Positions 24,058 through 33,869 of a DNA stretch of 64,000 bases are shown here, piece by piece. Source of the stretch: Desulfurella amilsii (lineage in GTDB: Bacteria > Campylobacterota_A > Desulfurellia > Desulfurellales > Desulfurellaceae); the NCBI RefSeq assembly GCF_002119425.1, contig NZ_MDSU01000018.1, positions 1,083,501-1,147,500 of the forward strand. The letters run 5' to 3'. Numbering within the stretch: position 1 is the first letter of the stretch; every line of letters starts with the position of its first letter. A program made the translations under genes and the position numbers. A model generated the notes under the pieces. The model worked only from the letters and a program-made list of their open reading frames with translations, was not told where the DNA came from and did no database searches.

Positions 24058-25571
24058 AAAACGGCATTTTTGGTATTATAAACATTGGCTCAAGCGCTAT
24101 ACGCATGCAAATTAGTGAGTTTAAAAATTCGAAAGAAAGAATTTTAGAAAGCATAGTAACGCCCATCGCGCTGGGTTTAGATACATTTGAGAAAGGATAT
24201 ATCACCTTAGAAAAAGCGAAAGAAACAGCTCAAATATTGTCAAAATACGCTCAGAAACTAGATGAATATAAAATCTGGGGTAACTACAAAGCCATTTGCA
24301 CAAGCGCCGTTAGAGATGCTCAAAACAAGTATTTTTTTATAAATTACATAAATACAAAAACACAGCTCGATATAGAAATCATTGAAGAATCTCAAGAAAT
24401 GTACATAAAATACTTGGGTGTGAAAAACGATATTAAAAATTTTGACAAACTTGCACAAGAGGGCCTATTGATTGCATATTTATCAAGCGGCAGTTTATCG
24501 ATTAGTATTAAAGAAAACGAAGTAGATTTGTTTAATTCCGTGTTTAATTCTGGTTCGCTTAGACAATTTTTATTGTTTAAAGACTTTGATGTAATCATTA
24601 GATCTAAGGCCTACGAAGAACAAATGGGCAAAATCATTAATACAATAAGACAAAATTTCACTTCATTAAACTCAGTAAAATATATGATAGGCTGCGGCAG
24701 CTCAATAAATCTGCTTGTAAAACTATTAAAACCCAAAAGCAATAAAATAACATACAAATCGCTGAACACGCTTTATAATTCAATTAAATCTACAAGCCCC
24801 CAAACAATCTGTCAAACCTACAGCTTGACCCAAAACGAAGCTAATGTAGTTGTACCTATTGTATATACTTTTTCTGCTTTATTAAAAATGCTTAACCTGG
24901 ACGGATTTTTATTTTCAAATTCCACATTTCCTCAGCAGTTGGTAAGTTATTATTCAAAGAAATTTAAAGAAAAATCGGTAAATAAAAAAATCTTAAATCA
25001 GGTTATTGCTTACTCTAAAAAATACAACAACGATCTAAAGCATGCTAAAAAAGTTTTGTATTTTGCAAACAAGCTATATTCTGAACTAAAAAGCATTCAT
25101 TCAATGACACAGAAAGAAAAGATGGTTTTAGATTGCGCATGCATACTTCACGACGTAGGCTACCATATAGGTATAAATAATCATCACCAGCACTCATATT
25201 ATATTGCAAAATCCATAAATATACCAGGAATAGACAAAGAAATCATCGATTATGTGGCAGCAAGCGTGCTATTTCACCGAAATAAAGCAAAAATCGAATC
25301 CGAAGATGAATTATTAAGTGCGCCGATAGAAAAGATTTTAGTGCTAAAAAAAATCATTGCGCTATTAAAAATAGCCGATTCATTAGATGCAAGCCATATG
25401 CAAATAATAGAAGATATTGATATCAATGTTAGCGAAAACGAGGTTAAATTTATAGCTACCGCTTTAAAAATACCTTTTTTAGAAGAATTAACATTTAAAA
25501 ACAAGTCTGTAGATTTTTTAGAAACTTTTGGCATTGCCCCAAAGTTATATATAAAGTTAAAGTATGAGTAA
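24054..25571 (+). CDS. Degenerate Ppx/GppA paralogue retaining its HD domain
   Basis: The same length (505 aa) and layout as the preceding Ppx, but the catalytic loops are altered: the first reads INIGSSAIRMQI with Asn10 in place of Asp, the second reads AYLSSGSLSISI (Tyr142, Ser149) where the partner has Asp and Glu, and GTAGT has become GCGSS. The HD residues are kept (LKHAKKVLYFANK, CILHDVGYH, KIADSLDASH). It overlaps ppx and ppk1 by 4 and 8 bases. The reading frame is intact, so it is not a pseudogene; it may be a regulatory partner or binder of polyphosphate or (p)ppGpp. Exopolyphosphatase activity looks unlikely. Confidence 0.8.
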   Translation: MKNGIFGIINIGSSAIRMQISEFKNSKERILESIVTPIALGLDTFEKGYITLEKAKETAQILSKYAQKLDEYKIWGNYKAICTSAVRDAQNKYFFINYINTKTQLDIEIIEESQEMYIKYLGVKNDIKNFDKLAQEGLLIAYLSSGSLSISIKENEVDLFNSVFNSGSLRQFLLFKDFDVIIRSKAYEEQMGKIINTIRQNFTSLNSVKYMIGCGSSINLLVKLLKPKSNKITYKSLNTLYNSIKSTSPQTICQTYSLTQNEANVVVPIVYTFSALLKMLNLDGFLFSNSTFPQQLVSYYSKKFKEKSVNKKILNQVIAYSKKYNNDLKHAKKVLYFANKLYSELKSIHSMTQKEKMVLDCACILHDVGYHIGINNHHQHSYYIAKSINIPGIDKEIIDYVAASVLFHRNKAKIESEDELLSAPIEKILVLKKIIALLKIADSLDASHMQIIEDIDINVSENEVKFIATALKIPFLEELTFKNKSVDFLETFGIAPKLYIKLKYE

Positions 25572-27573
25572 TTTTTTATACAATAATAGAGAATTAAGCT
25601 GGCTTGATTTTAATTATCGCGTACTTGAACAAGCAAGAAACCTAGGTGTGCCGTTACTTGAGAAACTAAAATTTGTTGCTATACACGCATCAAATTTAGA
25701 TGAGTTTTTTATGGTTAGGGTTGCTGGTTTAAAAGATCAGGTTGATGCGGGCTATGATGTAGCAGATATTTCAATGAAAACCCCCAAACAACAACTTAAA
25801 GAAATTGCAACAAAAGTCCTTTCACAGGTAAACTTTCGAAACGATATTTTTAAAAATTACCTAAAGCCACAATGCAAATCAAAAGGTATACTTATTAACC
25901 CAAAAGGTTACCTAGACAAAATCGAAGAAATTTTTTACTTAGATATCTTGCCTGTTTTAACACCTGTTGCCTTAAACAATATAAATAAACTCCCTTTTAT
26001 ACAAAACCTTAGTTTAGTTTTTTTTGTTGAAATAGAAAAAGACTCGCAATTGCTCTACTCTATGTTGATCATACCAAATGTACTTCCAAAATCATTTAAA
26101 ATTAAATACAAAAAGCAGTCAATCTACTATACGACAAACTATATTGTAGAGCAATTCTTGAACAAAGTTTATACTAACTACAATATAAAGCGTTATTTCT
26201 TGTTTAGACTTACGCGCAATGCAGATCTTCCCATACACCAGGAGCTTTCAGAAGACTTACTTGAGGCTATCGAACATTATTTAGATTTAAGAAAAAAAAG
26301 TAATGTTGTACGCTTAGAAATTGACAGAGAAATCGACAAATTTTTTATTGACAAAATGATTGGCTACTTTGATATTGAACCAAGTGATATTTATATTACA
26401 AATGGGCCAATTGACTATAGTTTTATCTTTAGCATGAAAGAGACAAAGAAATCGCTTTACTTTGAAACCTTCAAGCCGGTTGTTCCAAGCTGCCTCCAGA
26501 ATATAAAAAAATTTAGTTTTTTTGATGTGTTAAAATCAAACGATATCTTTTTATTTAGACCCTATCATGATTTTAAACTTGTCATTAAATTTCTTGAGGA
26601 AGCTGTATACGATAAAAATGTTTTATCTATCAAAATAACGCTTTATCGCACAAATGATGACTCAAAAATCATTGAACTTTTGGAAGAAGCGGTAAAAAAT
26701 GGAAAACATGTTAGCGTGGTAATCGAATTAAAAGCGCGCTTTGATGAAGGAAAAAACGTTGAGGGGGCAAAGAGGCTTGAAAATGCTGGCTGTATTGTTA
26801 CCTATGGATTTTTAGACCTAAAAATCCATGCAAAATGTATGCTTGTTGTAAGAAAAGAATCAGATCAATTAGTGCGCTACACACATATATCCACAGGCAA
26901 CTACAATGAACAAACTGCCCTTATATATACAGACATTGATTACATAACAAAAGATGATTTAACTGGCCAAGAAATTGTTAATTTGTTTAACTATATGATG
27001 GGTTACTCTGATATATATGATTGGCAACGCATATCAATTTCACCAAAAACGCTTAGAAGTTCAATAATAGACTTGATAGACAATGAAATCCAAAATGTTA
27101 AAAAAGGCTCAAAAGGTCATATTATTGCAAAACTCAACTCTTTATACGATAAGCAAATATCCGATAAGCTTTACGAAGCATCGTTGGCCGGTGTAAAAAT
27201 TGATCTTTTAGTAAGAGGTTTATGCTCTATTGTGCCCAAAGTAAAGAATTTGAGCGAAAATATTACAGTTAAAAGTATTGTTGGACGTTTTTTGGAACAT
27301 GCGCGTATTTTATACTTTTATGATAACGGCAAAGAGAGGTTATTTGTTTCAACTGCCGACTGGATGGTAAGAAATTTTGACAAACGCATTGAAATCCTCT
27401 ATGAAATAAATAACCCTCATGCGAAAAAATTTTTAAAAACTATATTGAAGGTAAGCTTTAACGATAAAACCGCGTGGGAGTTAGCTAATTACACATACAA
27501 AAAAGCCTCTAAAGACAACAAAAGTCTTGGCTCTCAATATTTTTTTCTTAAAAATATATCAAGGATGATATAA
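25564..27573 (+). CDS. ppk1: Polyphosphate kinase 1
   Basis: PPK1 makes long-chain polyphosphate from ATP at the membrane. The N-terminal YNNRELSWLDFNYRVLEQA, the middle GPIDYSFIF and two phospholipase-D-like C-terminal domains with catalytic His422 (LKIHAKCMLV) and His579 (LEHARILYFY) are present; length is usual (669 aa). The ATG overlaps the degenerate Ppx gene by 8 bases. It is the last gene of the operon and converges on the TRIC-family gene with 2 bases between stops; no terminator is visible there. Confidence 0.95.
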   Translation: MSNFLYNNRELSWLDFNYRVLEQARNLGVPLLEKLKFVAIHASNLDEFFMVRVAGLKDQVDAGYDVADISMKTPKQQLKEIATKVLSQVNFRNDIFKNYLKPQCKSKGILINPKGYLDKIEEIFYLDILPVLTPVALNNINKLPFIQNLSLVFFVEIEKDSQLLYSMLIIPNVLPKSFKIKYKKQSIYYTTNYIVEQFLNKVYTNYNIKRYFLFRLTRNADLPIHQELSEDLLEAIEHYLDLRKKSNVVRLEIDREIDKFFIDKMIGYFDIEPSDIYITNGPIDYSFIFSMKETKKSLYFETFKPVVPSCLQNIKKFSFFDVLKSNDIFLFRPYHDFKLVIKFLEEAVYDKNVLSIKITLYRTNDDSKIIELLEEAVKNGKHVSVVIELKARFDEGKNVEGAKRLENAGCIVTYGFLDLKIHAKCMLVVRKESDQLVRYTHISTGNYNEQTALIYTDIDYITKDDLTGQEIVNLFNYMMGYSDIYDWQRISISPKTLRSSIIDLIDNEIQNVKKGSKGHIIAKLNSLYDKQISDKLYEASLAGVKIDLLVRGLCSIVPKVKNLSENITVKSIVGRFLEHARILYFYDNGKERLFVSTADWMVRNFDKRIEILYEINNPHAKKFLKTILKVSFNDKTAWELANYTYKKASKDNKSLGSQYFFLKNISRMI

Positions 27574-27575
27574 AC

Positions 27576-28196
27576 TTACAGTATCTTCCTTGGGAGCTGC
27601 CAATTCTTAGAAAAAGCAATCACGCGTAACACAAATATGATAAATGTACAAATGAATAAATTGACTGATGTATTTAATTTTAATAGGTCCAAAACATAAA
27701 ATAGCGAAGTACCAACTACACATGCTGAAGCGTAAATTTCTTTTTTTAATACTAATGGTATTTCAGCTGATAAAACATCCCTAATCATGCCTCCAGCCAC
27801 TGCTGTAATTGTGCCTAAAATAATAGAACCGATAAAGCTCATGTGACAATCTATGGCTTTTGATACACCAATCGCGCTAAATACACCAAGGCCCATAGCA
27901 TCAAAATAAAAAAACAAACGCCTATTTTCTATGCTTTTGGGGCTAATAAAAACTATTATTGATGTTATAATAGCTATTATTATATCAAGGTTGTGAACAA
28001 AAACATATGGTGGCAAACTATCTAAGATAACATCTCTAATAATTCCTCCACCAATTGCTGTTACAAGGCCAAGTACCACCACGCCAAACACATCCATTTG
28101 CTTTTTAACACCTATGAGTGCTCCAGATGCAGCAAACGCCATTGTGCCTATAGCATCAAGCACATTAACCCAACTCATCATTTTAGTTTTTGACAA
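27576..28196 (-). CDS. TRIC/YadS-type (UPF0126) membrane protein
   Basis: A ~206-residue membrane protein of about seven helices with two tandem repeats, each carrying the glycine-rich signature: GLVTAIGGGIIRDVILDSLP and GTITAVAGGMIRDVLSAEIP. These are the marks of the bacterial TRIC-type cation channel family. The start is not settled: a TTG at 28196 or an ATG at 28181, neither with a clear ribosome-binding site. Conducted ion and role here are unknown. Confidence 0.8.
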   Translation of the reverse strand: MSKTKMMSWVNVLDAIGTMAFAASGALIGVKKQMDVFGVVVLGLVTAIGGGIIRDVILDSLPPYVFVHNLDIIIAIITSIIVFISPKSIENRRLFFYFDAMGLGVFSAIGVSKAIDCHMSFIGSIILGTITAVAGGMIRDVLSAEIPLVLKKEIYASACVVGTSLFYVLDLLKLNTSVNLFICTFIIFVLRVIAFSKNWQLPRKIL

Positions 28197-28340
28197 TTAT
28201 CATCGTAAATTGACAGAGTTTTTAACATCTTAGTAATCTTTACTCTTTAAGGTTTGTTAGTTTTTGAACTTTAATTTTTGCTGTTTCTTTCATAAAATTG
28301 ACTTTTAACATATCAACAGCTCATTGTCAAAAACTAATAT

Positions 28341-28369
28341 TTGATTTTTATGTCTTAATTGTTTATAAT
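28341..28369 (+). promoter_or_regulatory. Promoter of the rpmH-rnpA-yidDC operon
   Basis: TTGATT (28341-28346) and TATAAT (28364-28369) with a 17-base spacer, about 28 bases before the rpmH ATG. Confidence 0.65.
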
Positions 28370-28396
28370 GTGCGAGAATTTGTTAAAGGAGGTTAC

Positions 28397-28531
28397 ATGA
28401 AAAGGACATTCCAACCACACAACACACCTAGAAAAAGAACTCACGGTTTTAGGACAAGAATGAAAACAGCAAACGGTAGGCAAGTTTTATCTAGAAGAAG
28501 GGCAAAAGGTAGAAAACGATTGGCAATTTAA
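28397..28531 (+). CDS. rpmH: 50S ribosomal protein L34
   Basis: A 44-residue, highly basic protein starting [20 protein letters not shown], the classic L34 pattern. AAAGGAGG lies 5 bases before the ATG at 28397. It opens the rpmH-rnpA-yidD-yidC-mnmE-mnmG-rsmG block that in many bacteria lies near the origin, although dnaA here is about 28 kb away. Confidence 0.97.
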   Translation: MKRTFQPHNTPRKRTHGFRTRMKTANGRQVLSRRRAKGRKRLAI

Positions 28532-28884
28532 AATTTGATTTTGAACATATAAAAAAATCGCAAGAATTTACATACCTATACACTAATGGTTATAGGCATG
28601 TAAGTGTTTTTTTTGTTGTGTTTTTGAAAAAAGAATCATCTCAAAACAAAAGAGTCGCTGTTGTAGCTAGCAAAAAAATTGGTAACGCTGTTTTAAGAAA
28701 TAAAGCAAAACGTCGTATGCGAGAAGTAATGAGGTTATCAAAAGATTATATAAAGCCAGGAACAAGTGTCGTAATGATTGCCAGAAAGTCTGTAGTAACT
28801 GCTGACTTTAAGTTATTAAATGAAACTTTTCAAAAAATACTTGAAAAGTTTTATAAGTATGAAAAAAATAAACAAAATTCTTAG
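28519..28884 (+). CDS. rnpA: Ribonuclease P protein component, probable ATT start
   Basis: RnpA is the protein cofactor of RNase P, which trims tRNA 5' ends. The signature [21 protein letters not shown] (split RNR-type motif) is clear. From the first standard start, a GTG at 28618, the protein would have only 88 residues and lack its first helix and strand. The same frame upstream reads [19 protein letters not shown] then [11 protein letters not shown], which matches the missing RnpA N-terminus, and is open to a stop at 28510-28512 with no ATG, GTG or TTG. The best start is ATT at 28519, with AAAGGT about 9 bases upstream, overlapping rpmH by 13 bases and giving 121 residues. Confidence 0.75.
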   Translation: MGNLKFDFEHIKKSQEFTYLYTNGYRHVSVFFVVFLKKESSQNKRVAVVASKKIGNAVLRNKAKRRMREVMRLSKDYIKPGTSVVMIARKSVVTADFKLLNETFQKILEKFYKYEKNKQNS

Positions 28885-29137
28885 TCTGTTTTTTATCAAA
28901 GCAGTGAGATTTTACCAGTTATTTATATCCCCCATTTTCCCAAATAGTTGTAGGTTTTATCCAAGTTGCTCAAATTACTCTATTGAAGCAGTTAAAAAAT
29001 TTGGCTTTTTTGAAGGATTTTTATTGTCTGTCTGGCGTATTTTAAGGTGTGGACCATGGAGTAGTGGTGGCTTTGATCCGCCAAAACCAATATTTAAGAG
29101 GAATAAATTATGCAAGAAAACGAAAAAAGAATTTTAA
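28859..29137 (+). CDS. yidD: Membrane protein insertion efficiency factor YidD
   Basis: A 92-residue protein with the YidD core [37 protein letters not shown] and [12 protein letters not shown], including the conserved cysteines. YidD helps YidC insert membrane proteins. The ATG at 28859 overlaps rnpA by 26 bases, and its 3' end overlaps yidC by 28 bases. Confidence 0.92.
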   Translation: MKKINKILSLFFIKAVRFYQLFISPIFPNSCRFYPSCSNYSIEAVKKFGFFEGFLLSVWRILRCGPWSSGGFDPPKPIFKRNKLCKKTKKEF

Positions 29138-30603
29138 TAGCAGTGGTGCTAACTGTGCTAATTATAGTATTCTATGATTATTTTTTTATGCCAAAAACCC
29201 AAAATGTACAAACAAATACAACAAACCAAACAGCTAAATTTGAGCCCAATCTTAAAAATATAGAAGGCACTAGCAGCCAAAGCACAAAGAATACGATTGT
29301 AAATATAAATTCTAATGATTTAGAAATTAATATATCAAAAATTGATGGTACAATCAAAAATCTTTACATTAAAACTTATAAACAAGATAACAAATATGTA
29401 AATTTAGCAGATCCCAACGCTAAAACCGGTCTATTTTATACCCAATTTGAAGATCCAACACTACAAAAAATATCAGAACATGGCCAATACATTGTAGATG
29501 TAAAAAGACTAGATGGTAAAACTATTGCCACACTTACTAAATCCGATGGCGATATAAAAATCATTAAGCGCTATACTGTTAAAAACTACGGCCTTACTTT
29601 TGAAACGAAAATCGTTAATAATGCGCAAGCTTTAAATTCTAACTATATACTTTTGTTGGGTGAAAACTTTGGTAAATCAACCAAAGATTCTCATGTTGGG
29701 GCAGTTGCTTTAATAAATGACAAAATTAAAACTGATAAAGATATAGGTTCGGGCGTTAATTTATCTTGGATTGCACTTGAAGATAAATATTTTTGTGTGG
29801 CATTATATGATAGTAACCCCCTCCATGGAGGTTTTAAAGAAATTAACGCAAATAAATACATTTATGTTGATTCAAATGCACAAAAATCCATAAGCGTATA
29901 TGCTGGGCCTAAGTCTGGTGGTATTATATCTGCCTACAATCCTAAACTAGACAGGATAGTTAGGTTTGGTACATTTGGTTTTATTGGTAAACCGCTACTT
30001 TATGTATTAAAATATTTGTATTCAATCGTTGGTAACTACGGTATTGCTATTATTTTACTTACTTTTTTAATAAGACTAATCTTTTATCCTCTTACATATA
30101 AATCTTTCAAATCAATGAAAGAAATGGCAAATCTTCAGCCCCAATTAAAAGAGTTACAGTTAAAACACAAAGGTAAACCCGAGCTTTTAAATAAAGCAAC
30201 TATGGAATTATATAAAAAACATAAAGTTAATCCATTGGGCGGATGTTTGCCTATTTTGATCCAGATTCCTGTATTTATTGCCTTGTATAATGTTTTGCTC
30301 AATGCTATAGAGTTAAGGCACGCGCCATTTATTTTTTGGATTACAGATCTCTCAGCAAAGGATCCCTACTATATAACACCTATTATTATGGGAATTACTA
30401 TGTTTATACAACAAAAACTTTCACCTTCTACGCTAGATCCAATGCAAGCAAAAATTATGCTGTTTTTGCCTATTATTTTTACAATAATGTTTATGGGTTT
30501 TCCGTCTGGACTTGTTATATATTGGATTGCTAACAATGTGTTTACAATTATACAACAACTTATTGATACTAGGTTGATTAAATCAAAATCAAAAGTAAAA
30601 TGA
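29110..30603 (+). CDS. yidC: Membrane protein insertase YidC
   Basis: A 497-residue insertase of the gram-negative type: an N-terminal transmembrane anchor ([19 protein letters not shown]), a large periplasmic beta domain (about residues 50-290), and the five-helix core with [43 protein letters not shown] and [26 protein letters not shown] lies before the ATG. It is followed directly by mnmE (4-base overlap). The jag gene often found next is absent. Confidence 0.95.
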   Translation: MQENEKRILIAVVLTVLIIVFYDYFFMPKTQNVQTNTTNQTAKFEPNLKNIEGTSSQSTKNTIVNINSNDLEINISKIDGTIKNLYIKTYKQDNKYVNLADPNAKTGLFYTQFEDPTLQKISEHGQYIVDVKRLDGKTIATLTKSDGDIKIIKRYTVKNYGLTFETKIVNNAQALNSNYILLLGENFGKSTKDSHVGAVALINDKIKTDKDIGSGVNLSWIALEDKYFCVALYDSNPLHGGFKEINANKYIYVDSNAQKSISVYAGPKSGGIISAYNPKLDRIVRFGTFGFIGKPLLYVLKYLYSIVGNYGIAIILLTFLIRLIFYPLTYKSFKSMKEMANLQPQLKELQLKHKGKPELLNKATMELYKKHKVNPLGGCLPILIQIPVFIALYNVLLNAIELRHAPFIFWITDLSAKDPYYITPIIMGITMFIQQKLSPSTLDPMQAKIMLFLPIIFTIMFMGFPSGLVIYWIANNVFTIIQQLIDTRLIKSKSKVK

Positions 30604-31949
30604 TTGATGATGATGACATTGCAGCTATTGCAAGCGGTTATGTTGAATCTGCTATAGGAATTATTCGTGTAAGCGGTAAAAACTCGTTAGAATTATTGAA
30701 GAAAATATTTTATCCTAAAAAAGCTAATTTTGAGGCCAATAAAATTTACCATGGTTTTATAAAAGACCTTGACTCAAAAATTATAGACGAGGTGATGGTT
30801 AGCGTTTTCAAATCGCCTCACTCATACACAGGAGAGGATTCTTTTGAGATCAATTGTCACGGTGGTTTGCTTGTAATGAGAAACGTTCTCGAGTTAGTTT
30901 TAAAAAACGGAGCTCGCCTTGCGATGCCTGGAGAATTTACAAAAAGAGCTTTTTTAAACAACAAAATTGATCTTGTTCAGGCAAATGCCATTGGCAATTT
31001 AATTAAGGCAAAAACACAAAAATCTCTTGACATCGCTTTTAGCCAGTTGCTAAAAAAGAACACAACAATTATTGATAATCTAAGAGAAGATATAACTTTT
31101 TTAATGGCTGAAAATGAAGTTACTATTGATCATCCAGATGAAGATTTAAGTAATATTAATTTAAAAAATAGACTTTCTTTATTAAATAAAATTCACCACT
31201 CAATTGAGAAATTATTGAATTATGCAAAAAAAGGTCAGTATTTTTTTGAAGGTGCAAGTGTTGTTATAATTGGTAAGCCCAATGTTGGAAAGTCTAGTTT
31301 GCTCAACGAGCTAGTGGGTCATCAAAGGGCTATTGTAACTGAAATTCCTGGCACCACTACTGATGTTGTCTCAGAAATGATAAGCTTAAACGGTATTCCA
31401 CTTAAAATCCTCGATACAGCAGGTATCAGGAAACACTCAAATAAAATTGAATTTTTAGGTATACAAAAATCAAAAGAAGTTATAGACACTGCCGATTTGC
31501 TCATAGCTGTCTTTGATGCAAGCATAAAACTTGACAGTGAAGATGAAATTATACTCAATGTTATAAAAAATAAAAAAAACGTCCTAGTTGCTTTAAATAA
31601 ATCGGATCTGCCAATTCATTTTAAACTACCTTCTAAATTTGAAGCAATTCAAATTTCTTGTGTAAAGAAAAGTGGCATTGAAACGCTTAAAAATAAACTT
31701 TATGAAATGCTACTTGAAGATTACAATGCAGATGAAGTTGTTTCATTAAACTACAGCCAAATAGTGGCACTAAAATCCGCACTTATGCAAACAAAAAAAA
31801 TAAAAAAAGCTTATCAAAATCTTTTAGATCCTGCTTTGATAGGCATAGAATTGCAGCTTTTAGCAGATTTTATTGAGCAAATAATTGGTAAAATAGAAAA
31901 CGAAGATATTCTGGACAATGTATTTAAAAATTTTTGTGTTGGAAAATAA
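30600..31949 (+). CDS. mnmE: tRNA modification GTPase MnmE
   Basis: With MnmG it makes 5-carboxymethylaminomethyluridine at the wobble position of some tRNAs. N-terminal folate-binding domain (IIRVSGKNSLELLKKIF, SYTGEDSFEINCHGG), GTPase G1 IGKPNVGKSSLLNELVG, G3 DTAGIRKHSN and G4 LNKSD, and the C-terminal catalytic cysteine in NFCVGK. Length 449 aa is normal. Confidence 0.95.
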   Translation: MIDDDDIAAIASGYVESAIGIIRVSGKNSLELLKKIFYPKKANFEANKIYHGFIKDLDSKIIDEVMVSVFKSPHSYTGEDSFEINCHGGLLVMRNVLELVLKNGARLAMPGEFTKRAFLNNKIDLVQANAIGNLIKAKTQKSLDIAFSQLLKKNTTIIDNLREDITFLMAENEVTIDHPDEDLSNINLKNRLSLLNKIHHSIEKLLNYAKKGQYFFEGASVVIIGKPNVGKSSLLNELVGHQRAIVTEIPGTTTDVVSEMISLNGIPLKILDTAGIRKHSNKIEFLGIQKSKEVIDTADLLIAVFDASIKLDSEDEIILNVIKNKKNVLVALNKSDLPIHFKLPSKFEAIQISCVKKSGIETLKNKLYEMLLEDYNADEVVSLNYSQIVALKSALMQTKKIKKAYQNLLDPALIGIELQLLADFIEQIIGKIENEDILDNVFKNFCVGK

Positions 31950-31953
31950 AAAA

Positions 31954-31969
31954 TGTTTCACGTGAAACT
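31954..31969. promoter_or_regulatory. parS chromosome-partition site
   Basis: TGTTTCACGTGAAACT matches the 16-base ParB-binding consensus TGTTTCACGTGAAACA at 15 positions. It sits in the 33-base gap between mnmE and mnmG. In many bacteria parA and parB follow rsmG, but neither is present here or elsewhere in the window. Confidence 0.85.
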
Positions 31970-31982
31970 TTAGAGGTTGACA

Positions 31983-33869
31983 ATGTATATTTATCCTAAA
32001 AAATACGATTGTATAGTTATTGGTGGTGGCCATGCAGGCTGTGAGGCAGCATTAATTTGTGCAAGACTTAATTTAGACACTTTGCTTATAACTATATCCG
32101 TTGATACAATTGGCGCTATGAGCTGTAATCCAGCTATTGGTGGGTTAGCAAAAGGCCATTTAGTTAAAGAAGTCGATATTTTTGGTGGCGAAATGGCCAG
32201 AAACATAGACGAGACTGGTTTACAATTTAAAATATTAAATAAAAGCAAAGGCCCAGCCGTATGGTCATCAAGGGCCCAGGCGGATATGCCAGCTTATAGA
32301 CTTAGAATGAAACATCTGCTTGAACACCAAGAGCATTTGGATGTAAAGCAAGCCAATGTTGATGAAATTGTTGTAGAAGATGGAAGAATTAAAGGCGTTA
32401 TCACGCACATTGGCAATGAATTTTTGTGTGATGCACTTATTATTGCAAGCGGTACTTTTTTAAAAGGTAAAATATTTATAGGCTTAAATGAATTTCACGC
32501 TGGCAGGGCTTGGGAGCCACCATCGGATAAGCTCTCAGAAAGCCTCGCAAAAGCTGGTCTTCTAATAGGAAGACTTAAAACGGGCACCACACCTCGCCTA
32601 GATGCAAGAACAATAGATTTTGACGCACTAGAACCGCAGATGGGTGATGAGGAACCTACACCATTTTCTTTTAAAACAGAAAATTTTAACCCGCCAAATT
32701 ATCCCTGCTATCTCGCATATACAAATGAAAAGACACATAAGGTAATTCACTCAAATTTAGATAAATCTCCTCTATACAGTGGTATGATACATGGTATTGG
32801 CACAAGGTATTGTCCCTCAATTGAAGACAAAGTTGTAAAATTTCCAGACAGAGAAAGACACCAAATCTTCTTAGAACCTCAAGATGCAAACTCAAATGAA
32901 ATCTATGCAGATGGCTTAAACACGTCGCTTGACTATGAAGTGCAAGTTGCGTATCTAAGAACCATTAGGGGCTTGGAAAATGTTGAAATTATAAGACCAG
33001 GATACGCAATCGAGTATGACTTTGTAAATCCCATTCAACTAAAACACACGTTAGAAACAAAAAAAGTAAAAGGCCTGTTTTTAGCGGGTCAAATAAATGG
33101 CACAAGCGGTTATGAAGAAGCAGCGGCTCAAGGTATGGTAGCAGGGATCAACGCAGCTATGTATTTATTAGAAAAACCACCTTTTGTATTAGGCAGAGAT
33201 GAAGCCTATACTGGAGTAATGATAGATGATCTGGTTACAAAAGGCGTTAAAGAACCTTACAGGATATTCACTTCAAGAGCTGAATATAGATTACTTTTAA
33301 GAGAGGATAATACTCACCTGCGTTTGGCCAAAAAATCTTATAAGTACGGCTTACTCGACAAAATACACTACGAAAAAATACAAGAACACACACAAAAATT
33401 GAATGAAACAATAAATCACTTGAAAAAAACATACGTAATGCCTACCATAGAATTCAATAAAAAATTAGAATCCATCAAAACAAAACCGATAAAGGCAAAA
33501 ACAAGCATATCAAAACTAATTGCAAGACCAGAAGTTGACTATAAAACATTAGAAACTATAGTCAGCGATTTACCGCAATTAGATAAAACAATAACCCAAC
33601 ATGTAGAAATAGAAGTCAAATACGAGGGATATATCAATTTGCAAAAACAACAAATAGAAAAGTTTAAAAAAATGGAAGGCATAATCATACCGGGTGATTT
33701 TAACTATAATATTGTAGCTGGTCTATCCGCAGAAATTAAAACAAGATTGAAAGAAGTAATGCCAAAAACCCTAGGTCAGGCTATGAGAATACCAGGCATG
33801 ACACCTGTTGCTATACAAATCATTAGCATATTTTTGCACAAGAAAAATGTACAATCAAAACCAGCTTGA
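31983..33869 (+). CDS. mnmG: tRNA uridine-5-carboxymethylaminomethyl modification enzyme MnmG
   Basis: FAD-dependent partner of MnmE. FAD loop VIGGGHAGCEAALICARLN, AIGGLAKGHLVKEVDIFGG, RLKTGTTPRLD and the C-terminal SRAEYRLLLREDNTHLRL are all typical; length about 628 aa. The ATG at 31983 is chosen over a TTG at 31977 because GAGG (31973-31976) is 6 bases before it. Confidence 0.95.
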   Translation: MYIYPKKYDCIVIGGGHAGCEAALICARLNLDTLLITISVDTIGAMSCNPAIGGLAKGHLVKEVDIFGGEMARNIDETGLQFKILNKSKGPAVWSSRAQADMPAYRLRMKHLLEHQEHLDVKQANVDEIVVEDGRIKGVITHIGNEFLCDALIIASGTFLKGKIFIGLNEFHAGRAWEPPSDKLSESLAKAGLLIGRLKTGTTPRLDARTIDFDALEPQMGDEEPTPFSFKTENFNPPNYPCYLAYTNEKTHKVIHSNLDKSPLYSGMIHGIGTRYCPSIEDKVVKFPDRERHQIFLEPQDANSNEIYADGLNTSLDYEVQVAYLRTIRGLENVEIIRPGYAIEYDFVNPIQLKHTLETKKVKGLFLAGQINGTSGYEEAAAQGMVAGINAAMYLLEKPPFVLGRDEAYTGVMIDDLVTKGVKEPYRIFTSRAEYRLLLREDNTHLRLAKKSYKYGLLDKIHYEKIQEHTQKLNETINHLKKTYVMPTIEFNKKLESIKTKPIKAKTSISKLIARPEVDYKTLETIVSDLPQLDKTITQHVEIEVKYEGYINLQKQQIEKFKKMEGIIIPGDFNYNIVAGLSAEIKTRLKEVMPKTLGQAMRIPGMTPVAIQIISIFLHKKNVQSKPA

